Below are positions 55,293 through 63,865 of a stretch of 64,000 bases of DNA, in pieces (position 1 is the stretch's first letter; the number at the start of each line of letters is the position of its first letter). The position numbers and the translations under genes were made by a program. Under the pieces are notes generated by a model. It was given only the letters and a program-made list of their open reading frames with translations. It made no database searches and was not told the origin of the DNA. The stretch spans positions 1-64,000 of the forward strand of contig NZ_QXJC01000011.1 of assembly GCF_003570885.1 (NCBI RefSeq), given 5' to 3'. The DNA is from Simplicispira hankyongi (GTDB lineage Bacteria; Pseudomonadota; Gammaproteobacteria; Burkholderiales; Burkholderiaceae_C).

Positions 55293-55314
55293 TTGTGTCC
55301 CTTGAATCAAGGGC

Positions 55315-55448
55315 TGCCCAGGCGAACGGCGGAACGCAGCGGACGGGGGCCCGTGCGGCACGCTTCCCGGTGGTTCACAAGGACAGCGCCTTGCTGGTTT
55401 CCACGTCAGCGACGGCCCTTGGGGCCGCGCCTATCGCCAGTCGCGTAC
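55315..55448 (-). ncRNA. ZTP/ZMP (pfl) riboswitch upstream of glyA
   Basis: On the minus strand the leader reads GCGACTGGCGATAGGC (from ~55445), then GACGTGGAAACCA, CCACCGGGAAGCGT and finally CCGTTCGCCTGGGCA (55329-55315). These are the conserved blocks of the pfl motif, including the 3' CCGUUCGCCUGGGCA that forms the ligand pocket and pseudoknot. The class senses the purine intermediates ZMP and ZTP, which accumulate when 10-formyltetrahydrofolate is short, and activates one-carbon genes such as glyA. It ends 38 bases before the start codon. Confidence 0.9.
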
Positions 55449-55483
55449 CCCGCGAGTTTACCTGAGACCCTGGGCCGACTTGC

Positions 55484-56332
55484 TCAGAGTGCGGAGAGCA
55501 GGGCGACTTTGTCGGTGCTGGCTGCGGCCGGGATGGCAGGAGCCGGCGCAGCAGGCGTCACGGCCTTGGTGGTCAAGGTGCCGGCGGCGGAAGGTGCGGT
55601 GCGCGTGCTGCGCCCGGCGGCTACCTGGCGCAAGCGGAAGTGCTCGGCCATCACCTTGGCGGCATAGCCGCCATCGCTTTCAATATTGGCGGCGCCCACG
55701 TAGTAACGCAAGCCGCCTTCGAGGGAGCCGGCGCGGCGGATGCATTCTTGCAGCACCTGTACGCCGACCCGCAAATTGGTGACAGGGTCAAAGGCTGCGA
55801 GATGCCCGCCCACACTCTCATACTTGTCGGTGTGTACGCGGGTCATCACCTGCATCAGGCCTTGTGCGCCGACCGGGCTCTGGGCAAAGGGATTGAAGCT
55901 CGACTCAATGGCCATGATGGCCAGAATGAGCGTCGGATCGAGCTTGGTCTTGCTGCCAATTTCATAGGCCTCGCTGACCAGCAAGCTCAGTGGCTCAGGC
56001 GCCACGTTGTATTTCTTGCTGAGCCAATAGGCCACGCGTGCCTGCTCCTTGGGCAGGCCTTGCGGATCTGTTGCCAGCACCCGTTCGCTCGGCTCCTCTA
56101 TATCTAGTGCGTCGTCCGCTTCTGGTGCCACGCTCTGGCGCGCTTCAAGCCAGCTGCGCAGTTGCACTTCGCCTTGGGCACGCAAATCGGGGCGTGCTGC
56201 CAGCATGATGGCCAAGCAGGCCACGGCGAGTCCGAGCAGCGCAAAGCTGTTGTGGGTCGTTTTCAAAAAGACGTTGGTCAAGGTGTTTGCCATCACACGC
56301 AAGGCCGCGGCCAACTTTCCTGTCGCTGTCAT
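55484..56332 (-). CDS. Lytic transglycosylase, SLT domain
   Basis: 282 residues from ATG 56332, with AGGAAGCT just upstream. One membrane segment (29-46, SFALLGLAVACLAIMLAA) anchors it to the inner membrane with the enzyme outside. The SLT domain (~125-235) has catalytic E143 in AIESSFNPFAQSPVGAQGLMQ and later VQVLQECIRRAG and YYVGAAN. It cleaves peptidoglycan glycan strands to 1,6-anhydro ends. A Pro/Ala tail of ~40 residues ends it. The family member name cannot be fixed. Confidence 0.9.
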   Translation of the reverse strand: MTATGKLAAALRVMANTLTNVFLKTTHNSFALLGLAVACLAIMLAARPDLRAQGEVQLRSWLEARQSVAPEADDALDIEEPSERVLATDPQGLPKEQARVAYWLSKKYNVAPEPLSLLVSEAYEIGSKTKLDPTLILAIMAIESSFNPFAQSPVGAQGLMQVMTRVHTDKYESVGGHLAAFDPVTNLRVGVQVLQECIRRAGSLEGGLRYYVGAANIESDGGYAAKVMAEHFRLRQVAAGRSTRTAPSAAGTLTTKAVTPAAPAPAIPAAASTDKVALLSAL

Positions 56333-56511
56333 AGCTTCCTTTCGGCGGTACTGTCGCGGTTCGCACAGACACAAGGTCTCGCGTTCGCGATGTTCACCTG
56401 ATTGGTACGCCATCAAATTCGTGCCTGGCGTGTAGCACTGGACCGTTTTGACTTAGCCGAGATCGGCAGCGGAACTGGGGTTTGTACTTAGCGTTGGCGC
56501 CAAGATCGCGG
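56333..56511. other. Leader of the transglycosylase gene
   Basis: About 170 bases between the predicted transcription start and the transglycosylase ATG. I see no gene. It forms the first part of the 524-base gap before the DUF349 gene. Confidence 0.4.
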
Positions 56512-56541
56512 ATTCTAGGAGGGCATCAAATGCCAGGTCAA
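56512..56541 (-). promoter_or_regulatory. Sigma-70 promoter of the transglycosylase gene
   Basis: On the minus strand TTGACC (56541-56536), an 18-base spacer, and TAGAAT (56517-56512). The spacer contains GGCAT-CAA-ATGCC, a short perfect dyad that may be an operator. Confidence 0.65.
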
Positions 56542-56562
56542 CACTAACATTGTAATTTAATA

Positions 56563-56590
56563 GCTTTGTTTGTTATTAAATAGCTGTATG
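56563..56590 (+). repeat. Partial palindromic element copy L
   Basis: Only the left arm is recognisable: GCTTTGTTTGTTATTAAATAGCTG. The core palindrome is absent. It lies in the divergent gap between the transglycosylase and DUF349 genes. The rest of this gap (to 56856) shows no gene or clear promoter. Confidence 0.4.
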
Positions 56591-56856
56591 AAACCGCTGA
56601 TTTGGCCCGTGCCGACAAGAGTCTTGAAGTCTTCACGGTGCTTGCATCGCTCCGCCTGGCGGCCTCTGCGAGGCAGGTGCAGGCAGCGGGCGCTGGTCTG
56701 AAAGTCCGGAAATTGGGGAGTCGAACCAAAACGCGGTGAAAATAGGCCCATGCACGCAATGGCGTGCCCTCTGTTCTTATTTCTTTGTTTGGCTGGCGAG
56801 CACTTGTACGCCATTGCCTCCATCTGCTCATGTTTCCTTTTTCTTTGCGCAACAAG

Positions 56857-59571
56857 ATGTCCGACGCCCCTGATCTCACCCCCACGCCGGCACCGGCGGC
56901 GCCCGTGCATCCCCTGGACGGGCTGACTGGTGGAGCCTTTTCTGCTGCAACCTCTGGTGAGCGCGCCGCCCGAATTCGCGAGTGGTTGGTCTCACAGCCC
57001 GAGCCGGCGCAGCTCCAGGAAGTCTTCAAGGAGCTGAGTGGCCGCGACAAAGGCGCTGCGCGTGCGGTGCGCGAACGTCTGGATGAAATTCGCCGAGCCA
57101 AAAGCCAGGAGCTGATTGCTGCCGAATGGGCAGAAAAGGCCACTGCGCTGCTGGCAGCCTCCAAACTCAATATCGCCGACGCCATGGCCTGGCAGCGCGA
57201 CGCCGCCAAGGCCGGTGCGCCGCTCTCACGCGAACCGCTGGCCGAGCTTAAGACGGCTTTGACCGAGCGCATCAAGGTGATTGAAGACCTCCAGCACCGC
57301 GTGCAGGTGCAGCGCGAGGCCGCGGTGCTGCTTGCCCAGCGCATTGAAGTGCTGTCGACCAAATCCTGGCAGGATGCCCACGCGGTGCGTGAGGCGCTGC
57401 AGGCTGACGTACAGAACTGGCAGGACCAGGCGCAGGCCTTGGCGAGCGACGCCAGCTGGCCAAGCGTGGAGGCGCGCTTTCCTCCGCTCCTTGATACGTC
57501 GCGTGCGCAACTGCTCGTTGTCTGGGACGCGTTCCAGGCCGCCATCGCCCAGGCCGCGGCTGCGGCGGCAGATGCGCAGGCACCGCTGCCGGCGGTCCCT
57601 TTGTGGGCCGACGAATTGCGCGCCGCGCGTGGCGAGGCTCCGGCTGCGGCCGAAGCGAGCGCTCCGCGTCCTGCGAAGCCCCGAACAGACCCGGCGATCG
57701 TCGCCCAATCGGTGGCCAAGGTGTCTGAGGCGCTCGCCAAGTTGGAGCAGGAAACGGCGCAGGGCCACGGCAAAGCCAGTTCTGGCGCTGCCGCGGCATT
57801 GCGTGCCGTGCTCAAGCAGCATGGCCGGCATATCGACGCAGCGCTGGAGCAGCGCGTGCACGCGGGTTTGGTGGCGGCGGGCGAGCTCGAAGGCTGGCAG
57901 CGCTGGAGCTCTGACCAGGTCCGCGAAGACCTCATTGCCAAGGCGCATGGCTTGCTCAATCGCCCGGATGGCCAGGCCCTGGGCGGGCGCAAGATGCAAG
58001 AGAGCCTGCGCCAGTTGCGCGAGCAATGGAAGCAGGCCGATCAGGGTGGTGCGCCCAACCATGGCCTATGGAAGAAATTCGACGAGGCGTGCAACGAAGC
58101 ACACAAGGTGGTGGAAGCTTGGCTGGAGAAAGTGCGCGCTGACGCAGCCGAGCACAAGGCGCAGCGCTTGGCCCTGATTGCCGAACTCCAGGCCTGGGGC
58201 GAGCAGAACGCCACCAATACCGATTGGAAGTCTGTTTTGCGCGGACTGCAGCAATTTGGCGCCCGCTGGCGTGAGGGCGGGCATGTGGGCGAGAAGCTGC
58301 TGGCCGAACTGCTGCCCCAGTGGAAGCGGGCCATGGACGCGGCGGCTGCGCCGTTTGAAGCCGCGCAAGCAGCCAGCTTGGGTCGACGCCAGGCCATGAT
58401 TGAGGAGGCGGCAGTGCTGGGTGCCGCGCCCATGCTGCGCATCGACGCCGTCAAGGCTCTGCAGCAACGCTGGCAAGCCGAGGCACAAGCCGTGCCGATG
58501 GAGCGACGCCAGGAGCAAAAGCTTTGGGACGCATTCCGCAAGCCCATTGACGAGGCCTTCAATCGCAAGACGGCCGATCGCGAGCGCGGCGCAGAGCAGA
58601 CGAGCGCACACGACAAAGCCGTGCTCGAAGCCTCCAAGGCTCTGGAAGCCGCCAACGCTGGCGGTGACGTCCAGGCGATTCGCGCTGCCGTGGCTGCTTT
58701 GGAGGCTGCTTTGCGTGGTCAGGCGGCCCATGCCGCCGAACAGGCTACCGCGCATGCCCCTGAGGCACCGACCAAGGCCTCAGGCAGTGGTGTTGGCAGC
58801 GCAGAAGGACAGGCGCAAGACGCTTCTCCAGCGTCTTCTCCGATGGATGCCGCCGCAGAACGCGAAGCTGGCGTGCAAGGTGAACAGGCTGCTGCGCAAG
58901 CACTACGGGCCGTGCCACGCCCTGTCGTGGCCGTACGCGGTGACGACCGGCCGGGTATGAAGAAGGATGTGCCGGCAGCACCAGGCCGGGGCGCCAGGCC
59001 GGGCGAACGCCGCGATGCCCGGGGACCGCGCGATGGCGCGCCGGGCATGGGCCGGCCATCCGGGCGCTTTGGTGAGCGTGCAGAATTTGCCGACCGTGGG
59101 CCGCGGCTGGGTGATGCCGCGTTCCGGGCGCAGCGCGAGGCACTGGAGCACGCGCAGGCGGCGCTGCGCAAACTCGCTGCCCAAGCGCATGGTGAAGCGC
59201 TGGCGCATTTGCTGGCCGCCTGGGATGCACGCGATGCCTCGCAGATCCCATCCACGCAGGAATTTGGCCGCGCCGTGAACGCAGCTGCGCGCAACCTCTG
59301 GGTGCAGGCGCTGTCGCAAGCACCGCAACCCAAGCCCAAGGTGCCCGCAGCGGATCTGCTGCTCAGGCTTGAAATTGCCGCCGAAGTGCCAACGCCCGCC
59401 GAGCAGCTACCGGCCCGCCGGATGCTGCAATTGCAGCTGCTTACGCGCCGCAATGAAGCAGCGCCGGCCGAGACCTGGACGCAGGATGTGGCTGCGCTGC
59501 TGGCAACGCCGAGCGAGGCGGGCGCCGCTCGCCGGCTGCAAAACGCGTTGAAGGCGCTGATGCGCGCTTAG
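56857..59571 (+). CDS. DUF349 domain-containing protein
   Basis: About 904 residues, mainly helical, Ala/Gln/Glu-rich. Repeated DUF349 units are seen, e.g. the segment around SLRQLREQWKQADQGG..LWKKFDEACN and the one around KALQQRWQAEAQAVP..LWDAFRKPID. A basic low-complexity linker of Gly/Arg/Pro (~705-770) precedes a C-terminal helical domain. The family has no settled biochemical function. ATG 56857 (MSDAPDLTPTP) is chosen as the plausible start; ATG 56830 and earlier frames lack ribosome-binding sites too. An ordinary bidirectional terminator follows. Confidence 0.8.
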   Translation: MSDAPDLTPTPAPAAPVHPLDGLTGGAFSAATSGERAARIREWLVSQPEPAQLQEVFKELSGRDKGAARAVRERLDEIRRAKSQELIAAEWAEKATALLAASKLNIADAMAWQRDAAKAGAPLSREPLAELKTALTERIKVIEDLQHRVQVQREAAVLLAQRIEVLSTKSWQDAHAVREALQADVQNWQDQAQALASDASWPSVEARFPPLLDTSRAQLLVVWDAFQAAIAQAAAAAADAQAPLPAVPLWADELRAARGEAPAAAEASAPRPAKPRTDPAIVAQSVAKVSEALAKLEQETAQGHGKASSGAAAALRAVLKQHGRHIDAALEQRVHAGLVAAGELEGWQRWSSDQVREDLIAKAHGLLNRPDGQALGGRKMQESLRQLREQWKQADQGGAPNHGLWKKFDEACNEAHKVVEAWLEKVRADAAEHKAQRLALIAELQAWGEQNATNTDWKSVLRGLQQFGARWREGGHVGEKLLAELLPQWKRAMDAAAAPFEAAQAASLGRRQAMIEEAAVLGAAPMLRIDAVKALQQRWQAEAQAVPMERRQEQKLWDAFRKPIDEAFNRKTADRERGAEQTSAHDKAVLEASKALEAANAGGDVQAIRAAVAALEAALRGQAAHAAEQATAHAPEAPTKASGSGVGSAEGQAQDASPASSPMDAAAEREAGVQGEQAAAQALRAVPRPVVAVRGDDRPGMKKDVPAAPGRGARPGERRDARGPRDGAPGMGRPSGRFGERAEFADRGPRLGDAAFRAQREALEHAQAALRKLAAQAHGEALAHLLAAWDARDASQIPSTQEFGRAVNAAARNLWVQALSQAPQPKPKVPAADLLLRLEIAAEVPTPAEQLPARRMLQLQLLTRRNEAAPAETWTQDVAALLATPSEAGAARRLQNALKALMRA

Positions 59572-59586
59572 TCTCGACGTTCCAAT

Positions 59587-59620
59587 AAAAAAGCCGCTGC
59601 AATGATTGCAGCGGCTTTTT
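59587..59620. terminator. Bidirectional terminator
   Basis: AAAAAA-GCCGCTGCAAT-GATTGCAGCGGC-TTTTT: a near-perfect stem flanked by A- and T-runs. It serves both the DUF349 gene (plus) and the first tRNA-Leu (minus). Confidence 0.92.
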
Positions 59621-59623
59621 GCT

Positions 59624-59708
<85 letters not shown>

Positions 59709-59774
59709 TTGAACTCGAATGCCTGAATTTTATAGCAATGAACCCAAGATTCATGCGCCAATGGAGCGAATAAC

Positions 59775-59802
59775 AACAAAAAAGCCGCTTACGCAGCGGC
59801 TT
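59775..59802 (-). terminator. Terminator between the two tRNA-Leu genes
   Basis: On the minus strand GAAGCCGCTGCGTAAGCGGC followed by TTTTTTG, just after the second tRNA-Leu, so each copy has its own terminator. Confidence 0.85.
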
Positions 59803-59813
59803 CTCGTTAAACT

Positions 59814-59898
<85 letters not shown>

Positions 59899-59932
59899 AT
59901 TTCAGGAAAGAACGAGATTGTATAGCAAAAAA

Positions 59933-62230
59933 ATGAGTGAAAAATTGCCCGCAAACCAGCCTACCGACGAATTTGAAGGCACGGTTCAAGGGCACCGCGA
60001 TGGCCACGGTTTTGTCCTGCGCGACGATGGCCTGTCTGACATTTTTCTTCCCCCAAACGAGATGCGCGCGGTGTTGCACAAAGACCGCGTGCGTGTCTGT
60101 ATCGTGCGCCAGGACCGGCGTGGCCGTCCCGAGGGGCGGGTGGTTGAAATCATCGAGCGGCCCGCGCAACCGCTGATCGGGCGGCTGCTGCAAGAAAGCG
60201 GCGTGTGGATCGTTGCGCCTGAAGACAAGCGCTACGGGCAAGACGTGCTCATCCCCAAGGGGGCGCTTGCCGATGCGCAGCCGGGCCAAGTGGTGGTCGT
60301 GCAACTGACCGAGCCACCCGCGCTCTATGGCCAGCCTGTGGGCCGCATCACCGAGGTGCTCGGCGAGGTGGACGACCCCGGCATGGAAATCGAAATCGCC
60401 GTGCGCAAGTACGGCGTGCCGCATGAATTTTCTGAGGGGTGCCTGGCCGAGGCTGGCGCGCTGCCCGATAAGGTGCGGCCGCAGGACAAGAAGCACCGCA
60501 TCGACCTGACCGATGTCCCGCTCGTCACCATTGACGGCGAAGACGCACGCGATTTTGACGACGCCGTGTACTGCGAGCCGGCGAAGGTGGGGCGCGGCAA
60601 GGGCTGGCGCCTGCTGGTTGCGATTGCCGACGTGAGCCACTACGTGCAGACCGGCAGCGCCATCGACATCGACGCCTACGACCGCGCAACCAGCGTGTAT
60701 TTCCCGCGCCGCGTCATTCCGATGCTGCCCGAGAAGCTCTCCAACGGCCTGTGCTCGCTGAACCCCGAGGTCGAGCGTTTGTGCATGGTCTGCGACATGC
60801 TGATCACGGCCAAAGGCGAAGTACACGCCTACCAGTTCTACCCGGCGGTGATGTTCAGCCACGCCCGCTTCACCTATACAGAGGTTGCGGCGATTCTGGC
60901 GAACACGCGCGGCCCAGAGGCGGCGAAACGCAAAGAGCGCGTGCCTGATCTGCTCAACCTGCACGATGTGTACCGCGCACTGTTGATAGCGCGGCGCGAG
61001 CGCGGTGCGGTGGACTTTGAAACCACCGAGACGCAGATCGTCTGCGACGACAACGGGCGCATCGAGAAAATCATCCCACGCACGCGCAACGACGCCCACA
61101 AGCTGATCGAAGAGGCCATGCTGGCGGCCAACGTTTGCAGTGCCGACTTCATCGCCCAGGGCAAGCAGCATGGCCTGTACCGGGTGCACGAAGGCCCGAC
61201 GCCCGAGAAGCAGGACATCCTGCGCAGCTACCTGAAGGCCATGGCGGTGGGCATGACCATCAGCGACAACCCGGCACCGTCCGAGTTCCAGGCGATTGCC
61301 GAAGCCACCAAAGACCGGCCGGACGCCCAGCAAATCCACACCATGCTGCTGCGCTCCATGCAGCAGGCCATCTACACGCCCATCAACAGCGGCCACTTTG
61401 GTCTGGCGTTCGAGGCGTACACCCACTTCACGAGCCCGATTCGCCGCTACCCCGACCTGCTGGTGCACCGCGTCATCAAGTCGATTCTGGGCAATACAAA
61501 GTACCGCCTGCCCATGCTGCCGATGCCGGGTGAAGCGCATGCCAAGTTGGCCAAGCGCCTGGCAGCGCGCGTCCCCCGGCCCGGCGCCGTGCCGCGCAAG
61601 AAGGAAACGGGCGCTGCGCTGGCGGAAACGCAATCGTGGGAAGCGGCGGGCCTGCACTGCAGCGCCAACGAACGCCGTGCCGACGAGGCCAGCCGCGATG
61701 TCGAGGCCTGGCTCAAGTGCAAGTACATGCGCGAGCACCTGGGCGAGGAATACGGCGGCGTGGTGTCGTCCGTCACCAGCTTCGGCATCTTCGTCACGCT
61801 GGACGCGATGTACGTCGAAGGCCTGGTGCACATCACCGAGCTGGGCGGCGACTACTTCAAGTTCGACGAGGCGCGCCAGGAACTGCGCGGCGAGCGCAGC
61901 GGTACCCGCTACGCCATCGGCTCGCGCGTACGCGTGCAGGTCAGCCGGGTCGATCTTGATGGCCGCCGCATCGATTTCCGCCTGGTGCATGAAGGCGAGG
62001 CGCTGGCGCCGCGCGGCGCTGGCGACCGAAGCGGCGGGAAAAACGGCAGCAAAAAGAGCGATAAGCCGGCGCGTTCCCGCAGTGATGCGGACGATGTACC
62101 ACCCGTGAGCCGCAAGGCCGGGCGCGTTGCATCTTCCGCGCCCGCATCGGGAGGCAAATCGCGGCAGCAGGCTGCCCTGCTGACCCAGGCGCCGGCGCGT
62201 ACCGGCAAGGGCAAGTCACGCCGGAGCTGA
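59933..62230 (+). CDS. rnr: Ribonuclease R
   Basis: 765 residues from ATG 59933. Cold-shock domains (~15-160) are followed by the RNB catalytic domain with IDGEDARDFDDAVYC (metal Asp residues) and RRYPDLLVHR. An S1 domain (~605-690) follows, with YGGVVSSVTSFGIFVTL, and a Lys/Arg/Ser-rich tail. RNase R degrades structured RNA 3' to 5'. The frame remains open upstream across the tRNA-Leu gene, which is an artefact. It ends near repeat copy B. Confidence 0.96.
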   Translation: MSEKLPANQPTDEFEGTVQGHRDGHGFVLRDDGLSDIFLPPNEMRAVLHKDRVRVCIVRQDRRGRPEGRVVEIIERPAQPLIGRLLQESGVWIVAPEDKRYGQDVLIPKGALADAQPGQVVVVQLTEPPALYGQPVGRITEVLGEVDDPGMEIEIAVRKYGVPHEFSEGCLAEAGALPDKVRPQDKKHRIDLTDVPLVTIDGEDARDFDDAVYCEPAKVGRGKGWRLLVAIADVSHYVQTGSAIDIDAYDRATSVYFPRRVIPMLPEKLSNGLCSLNPEVERLCMVCDMLITAKGEVHAYQFYPAVMFSHARFTYTEVAAILANTRGPEAAKRKERVPDLLNLHDVYRALLIARRERGAVDFETTETQIVCDDNGRIEKIIPRTRNDAHKLIEEAMLAANVCSADFIAQGKQHGLYRVHEGPTPEKQDILRSYLKAMAVGMTISDNPAPSEFQAIAEATKDRPDAQQIHTMLLRSMQQAIYTPINSGHFGLAFEAYTHFTSPIRRYPDLLVHRVIKSILGNTKYRLPMLPMPGEAHAKLAKRLAARVPRPGAVPRKKETGAALAETQSWEAAGLHCSANERRADEASRDVEAWLKCKYMREHLGEEYGGVVSSVTSFGIFVTLDAMYVEGLVHITELGGDYFKFDEARQELRGERSGTRYAIGSRVRVQVSRVDLDGRRIDFRLVHEGEALAPRGAGDRSGGKNGSKKSDKPARSRSDADDVPPVSRKAGRVASSAPASGGKSRQQAALLTQAPARTGKGKSRRS

Positions 62231-62258
62231 AGCGCAGACCTCCGTTTGCGCACGTTTC

Positions 62259-62324
62259 GCTATATTTTTAGGAGCTGCTAGCGCATATGGGATAAGCGCT
62301 AGTGCCTATTTTTACTTAAAATTT
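62259..62324 (+). repeat. Palindromic element copy B
   Basis: GCTATATTTTTAGGAGCTGC, then TAGCGC-ATATGGGATAA-GCGCTA, GTGCC, TATTTTTAC and TTAAAATTT. It fills the gap between convergent rnr and nnr. On the plus strand the core stem plus TTTTT makes a plausible rnr terminator. The nnr stop lies in its tail. Confidence 0.85.
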
Positions 62325-63829
62325 GGCGCGCAGGCCAATGCGCTGGCGACCAAGCTTGTGCCGCCGGGCCAGCCGTCGGCCAGGCGGCCATGCACGAACA
62401 CCGCATGGCGCGCCGCGGCGAGTGGGGCGTCGCCAGCGGCAAGGCGCGCGCCCACCATGCCGGCCAGTACATCGCCCGTGCCCGCCGTGGCCAATCGGGC
62501 GTTCCCCGTGGGGTTGATGAAGGAGGGGGCTTCCCCGGGGGGCGCCACGATGCTGCCCGAGCCCTTGAGCACACAAACGCAGCCAAAGCGCTGCGCCAGC
62601 GTGTGCGCTGCGGTGAGTCGGTCGGCCTGCACGCTGGCAGCGCTGCAGCCCAGCAGGCGGGCGGCTTCCAGTGGGTGGGGCGTCAGGATGGTGGGCAGGC
62701 CGTGTGCCGCGCGCTGGGCCAGGGCGGTTTGCAGCTTGGTGTCGCGTGCGATGGCATTCAGCGCATCGGCATCCAGCACCAGGCGAGCGGCCTGAGTGAG
62801 TACGGGCGGCAGCACCTCGATTACCGCTTCGCCGCCGCCGCAGCCGCAGACCACCGTCAGTTGGCCCAGTTCCAGGGCCTCGAAGTGGCGCTGCATCAGT
62901 TCAGGCGTCGAGTTGGCCGCATGCAATGCGCCGCCGTCCAACAGGGCCACCAGCACCCGCCCGGCACCTGCGTGCAATGCGGCCGTGGCGGCGAGCAGGG
63001 CCGCGCCTTCCATGCCCATGCCGCGTCGCGCCAGGCCTTCGCCGCCGACGATGGCAACGTCGCCAAAGCTGCCCTTGTGGCTGGCGTGGGGGCGGGGGCT
63101 GTGTTCGGGCGGGCCGGCCAGCCAGGCGCAGGCACGGGCATCCTCTGGAGAGACGCCCAATCGATCGAGCCATACGGTACCAGCGGCATCGCGCCCTTGT
63201 GCAGTGAAAAGGCCGGGTTTGAGCGTGAGGAGCGAGAGGGTGTGGCAGAGCGCCCCCGGGGGGATACCCGGCGCGAATCCTTCTGCCCAGGCGCCGGTGT
63301 CGGTCTGCAGGCCGCTGGGCACATCCACACACAGCAAGGGGGCTGGGCCGGCGCGCAACTGGTGCAGCAGGGCGCGCCAACGCTCAGGCGGCGGGCGCGA
63401 AGCATCCCCGGGCGCAAGGCCAATGCCCAGCAGCGCGTCGATGCACAAGTCGCGCTCGGTCAGGGCCGTAGCGGGGCCGTCGGCAAAGCACACGCCGGCG
63501 CTGCGCGCGCGCTCAAGCGAGCGGCGTGCGTCGGGCGGCACGTGGGTATCGTTGCCCAACCAGGTCACCGTGACCTGGCGGGTGGGGTTGTGCAGGTGCA
63601 GGGCGGCTTCCAGCCCGTCGCCGCCGTTGTTGCCTGGCCCGCAGACGATCCACACCTTGCGCGCGTGCGGCGCGAGCGCCAGGGCGAGCTGCGCGGTGGC
63701 CAGGCCTGCGCGCTGCATCAGCGTGTGTTCGGGCAGACCCGCCGCTGCGGCCTGTTCCAGGGCGCGCGTGGCGGCAAGGTCGTGCAGGGCGTGGGGCCGG
63801 TCAGGCAGGATGCGCAGCATGCGCGCCAT
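62312..63829 (-). CDS. nnr: Bifunctional NAD(P)HX epimerase/dehydratase
   Basis: 505 residues. The N-terminal epimerase domain has ALEQAAAAGLPEHTLMQRAG and VCGPGNNGGDGLEAALHL; the C-terminal ADP-dependent dehydratase (ribokinase-like) has GSFGDVAIVGG, LTPHPLEAARLLG and the phosphate/catalytic loop NARLATAGTGDVLAGMVGA. The enzyme repairs hydrated NADH and NADPH. The final residues NFK and the TAA stop are encoded in the tail of repeat copy B. Confidence 0.94.
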   Translation of the reverse strand: MARMLRILPDRPHALHDLAATRALEQAAAAGLPEHTLMQRAGLATAQLALALAPHARKVWIVCGPGNNGGDGLEAALHLHNPTRQVTVTWLGNDTHVPPDARRSLERARSAGVCFADGPATALTERDLCIDALLGIGLAPGDASRPPPERWRALLHQLRAGPAPLLCVDVPSGLQTDTGAWAEGFAPGIPPGALCHTLSLLTLKPGLFTAQGRDAAGTVWLDRLGVSPEDARACAWLAGPPEHSPRPHASHKGSFGDVAIVGGEGLARRGMGMEGAALLAATAALHAGAGRVLVALLDGGALHAANSTPELMQRHFEALELGQLTVVCGCGGGEAVIEVLPPVLTQAARLVLDADALNAIARDTKLQTALAQRAAHGLPTILTPHPLEAARLLGCSAASVQADRLTAAHTLAQRFGCVCVLKGSGSIVAPPGEAPSFINPTGNARLATAGTGDVLAGMVGARLAAGDAPLAAARHAVFVHGRLADGWPGGTSLVASALACAPNFK

Positions 63830-63865
63830 TATGGGCGTGCGGGTTGCGCGCTTGGCGTTACCGGC

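Noticed and set aside
55299-55313. CCCTTGAATCAAGGG as the terminator of the ZTP riboswitch
   Set aside because: Stem of seven AT/GC pairs with no T-run after it on the minus strand; translational control through the Shine-Dalgarno helix fits better.
56544-57992. 482-codon minus-strand Ser/Ala-rich frame
   Set aside because: Antisense to the DUF349 gene, with low-complexity composition and no domain.
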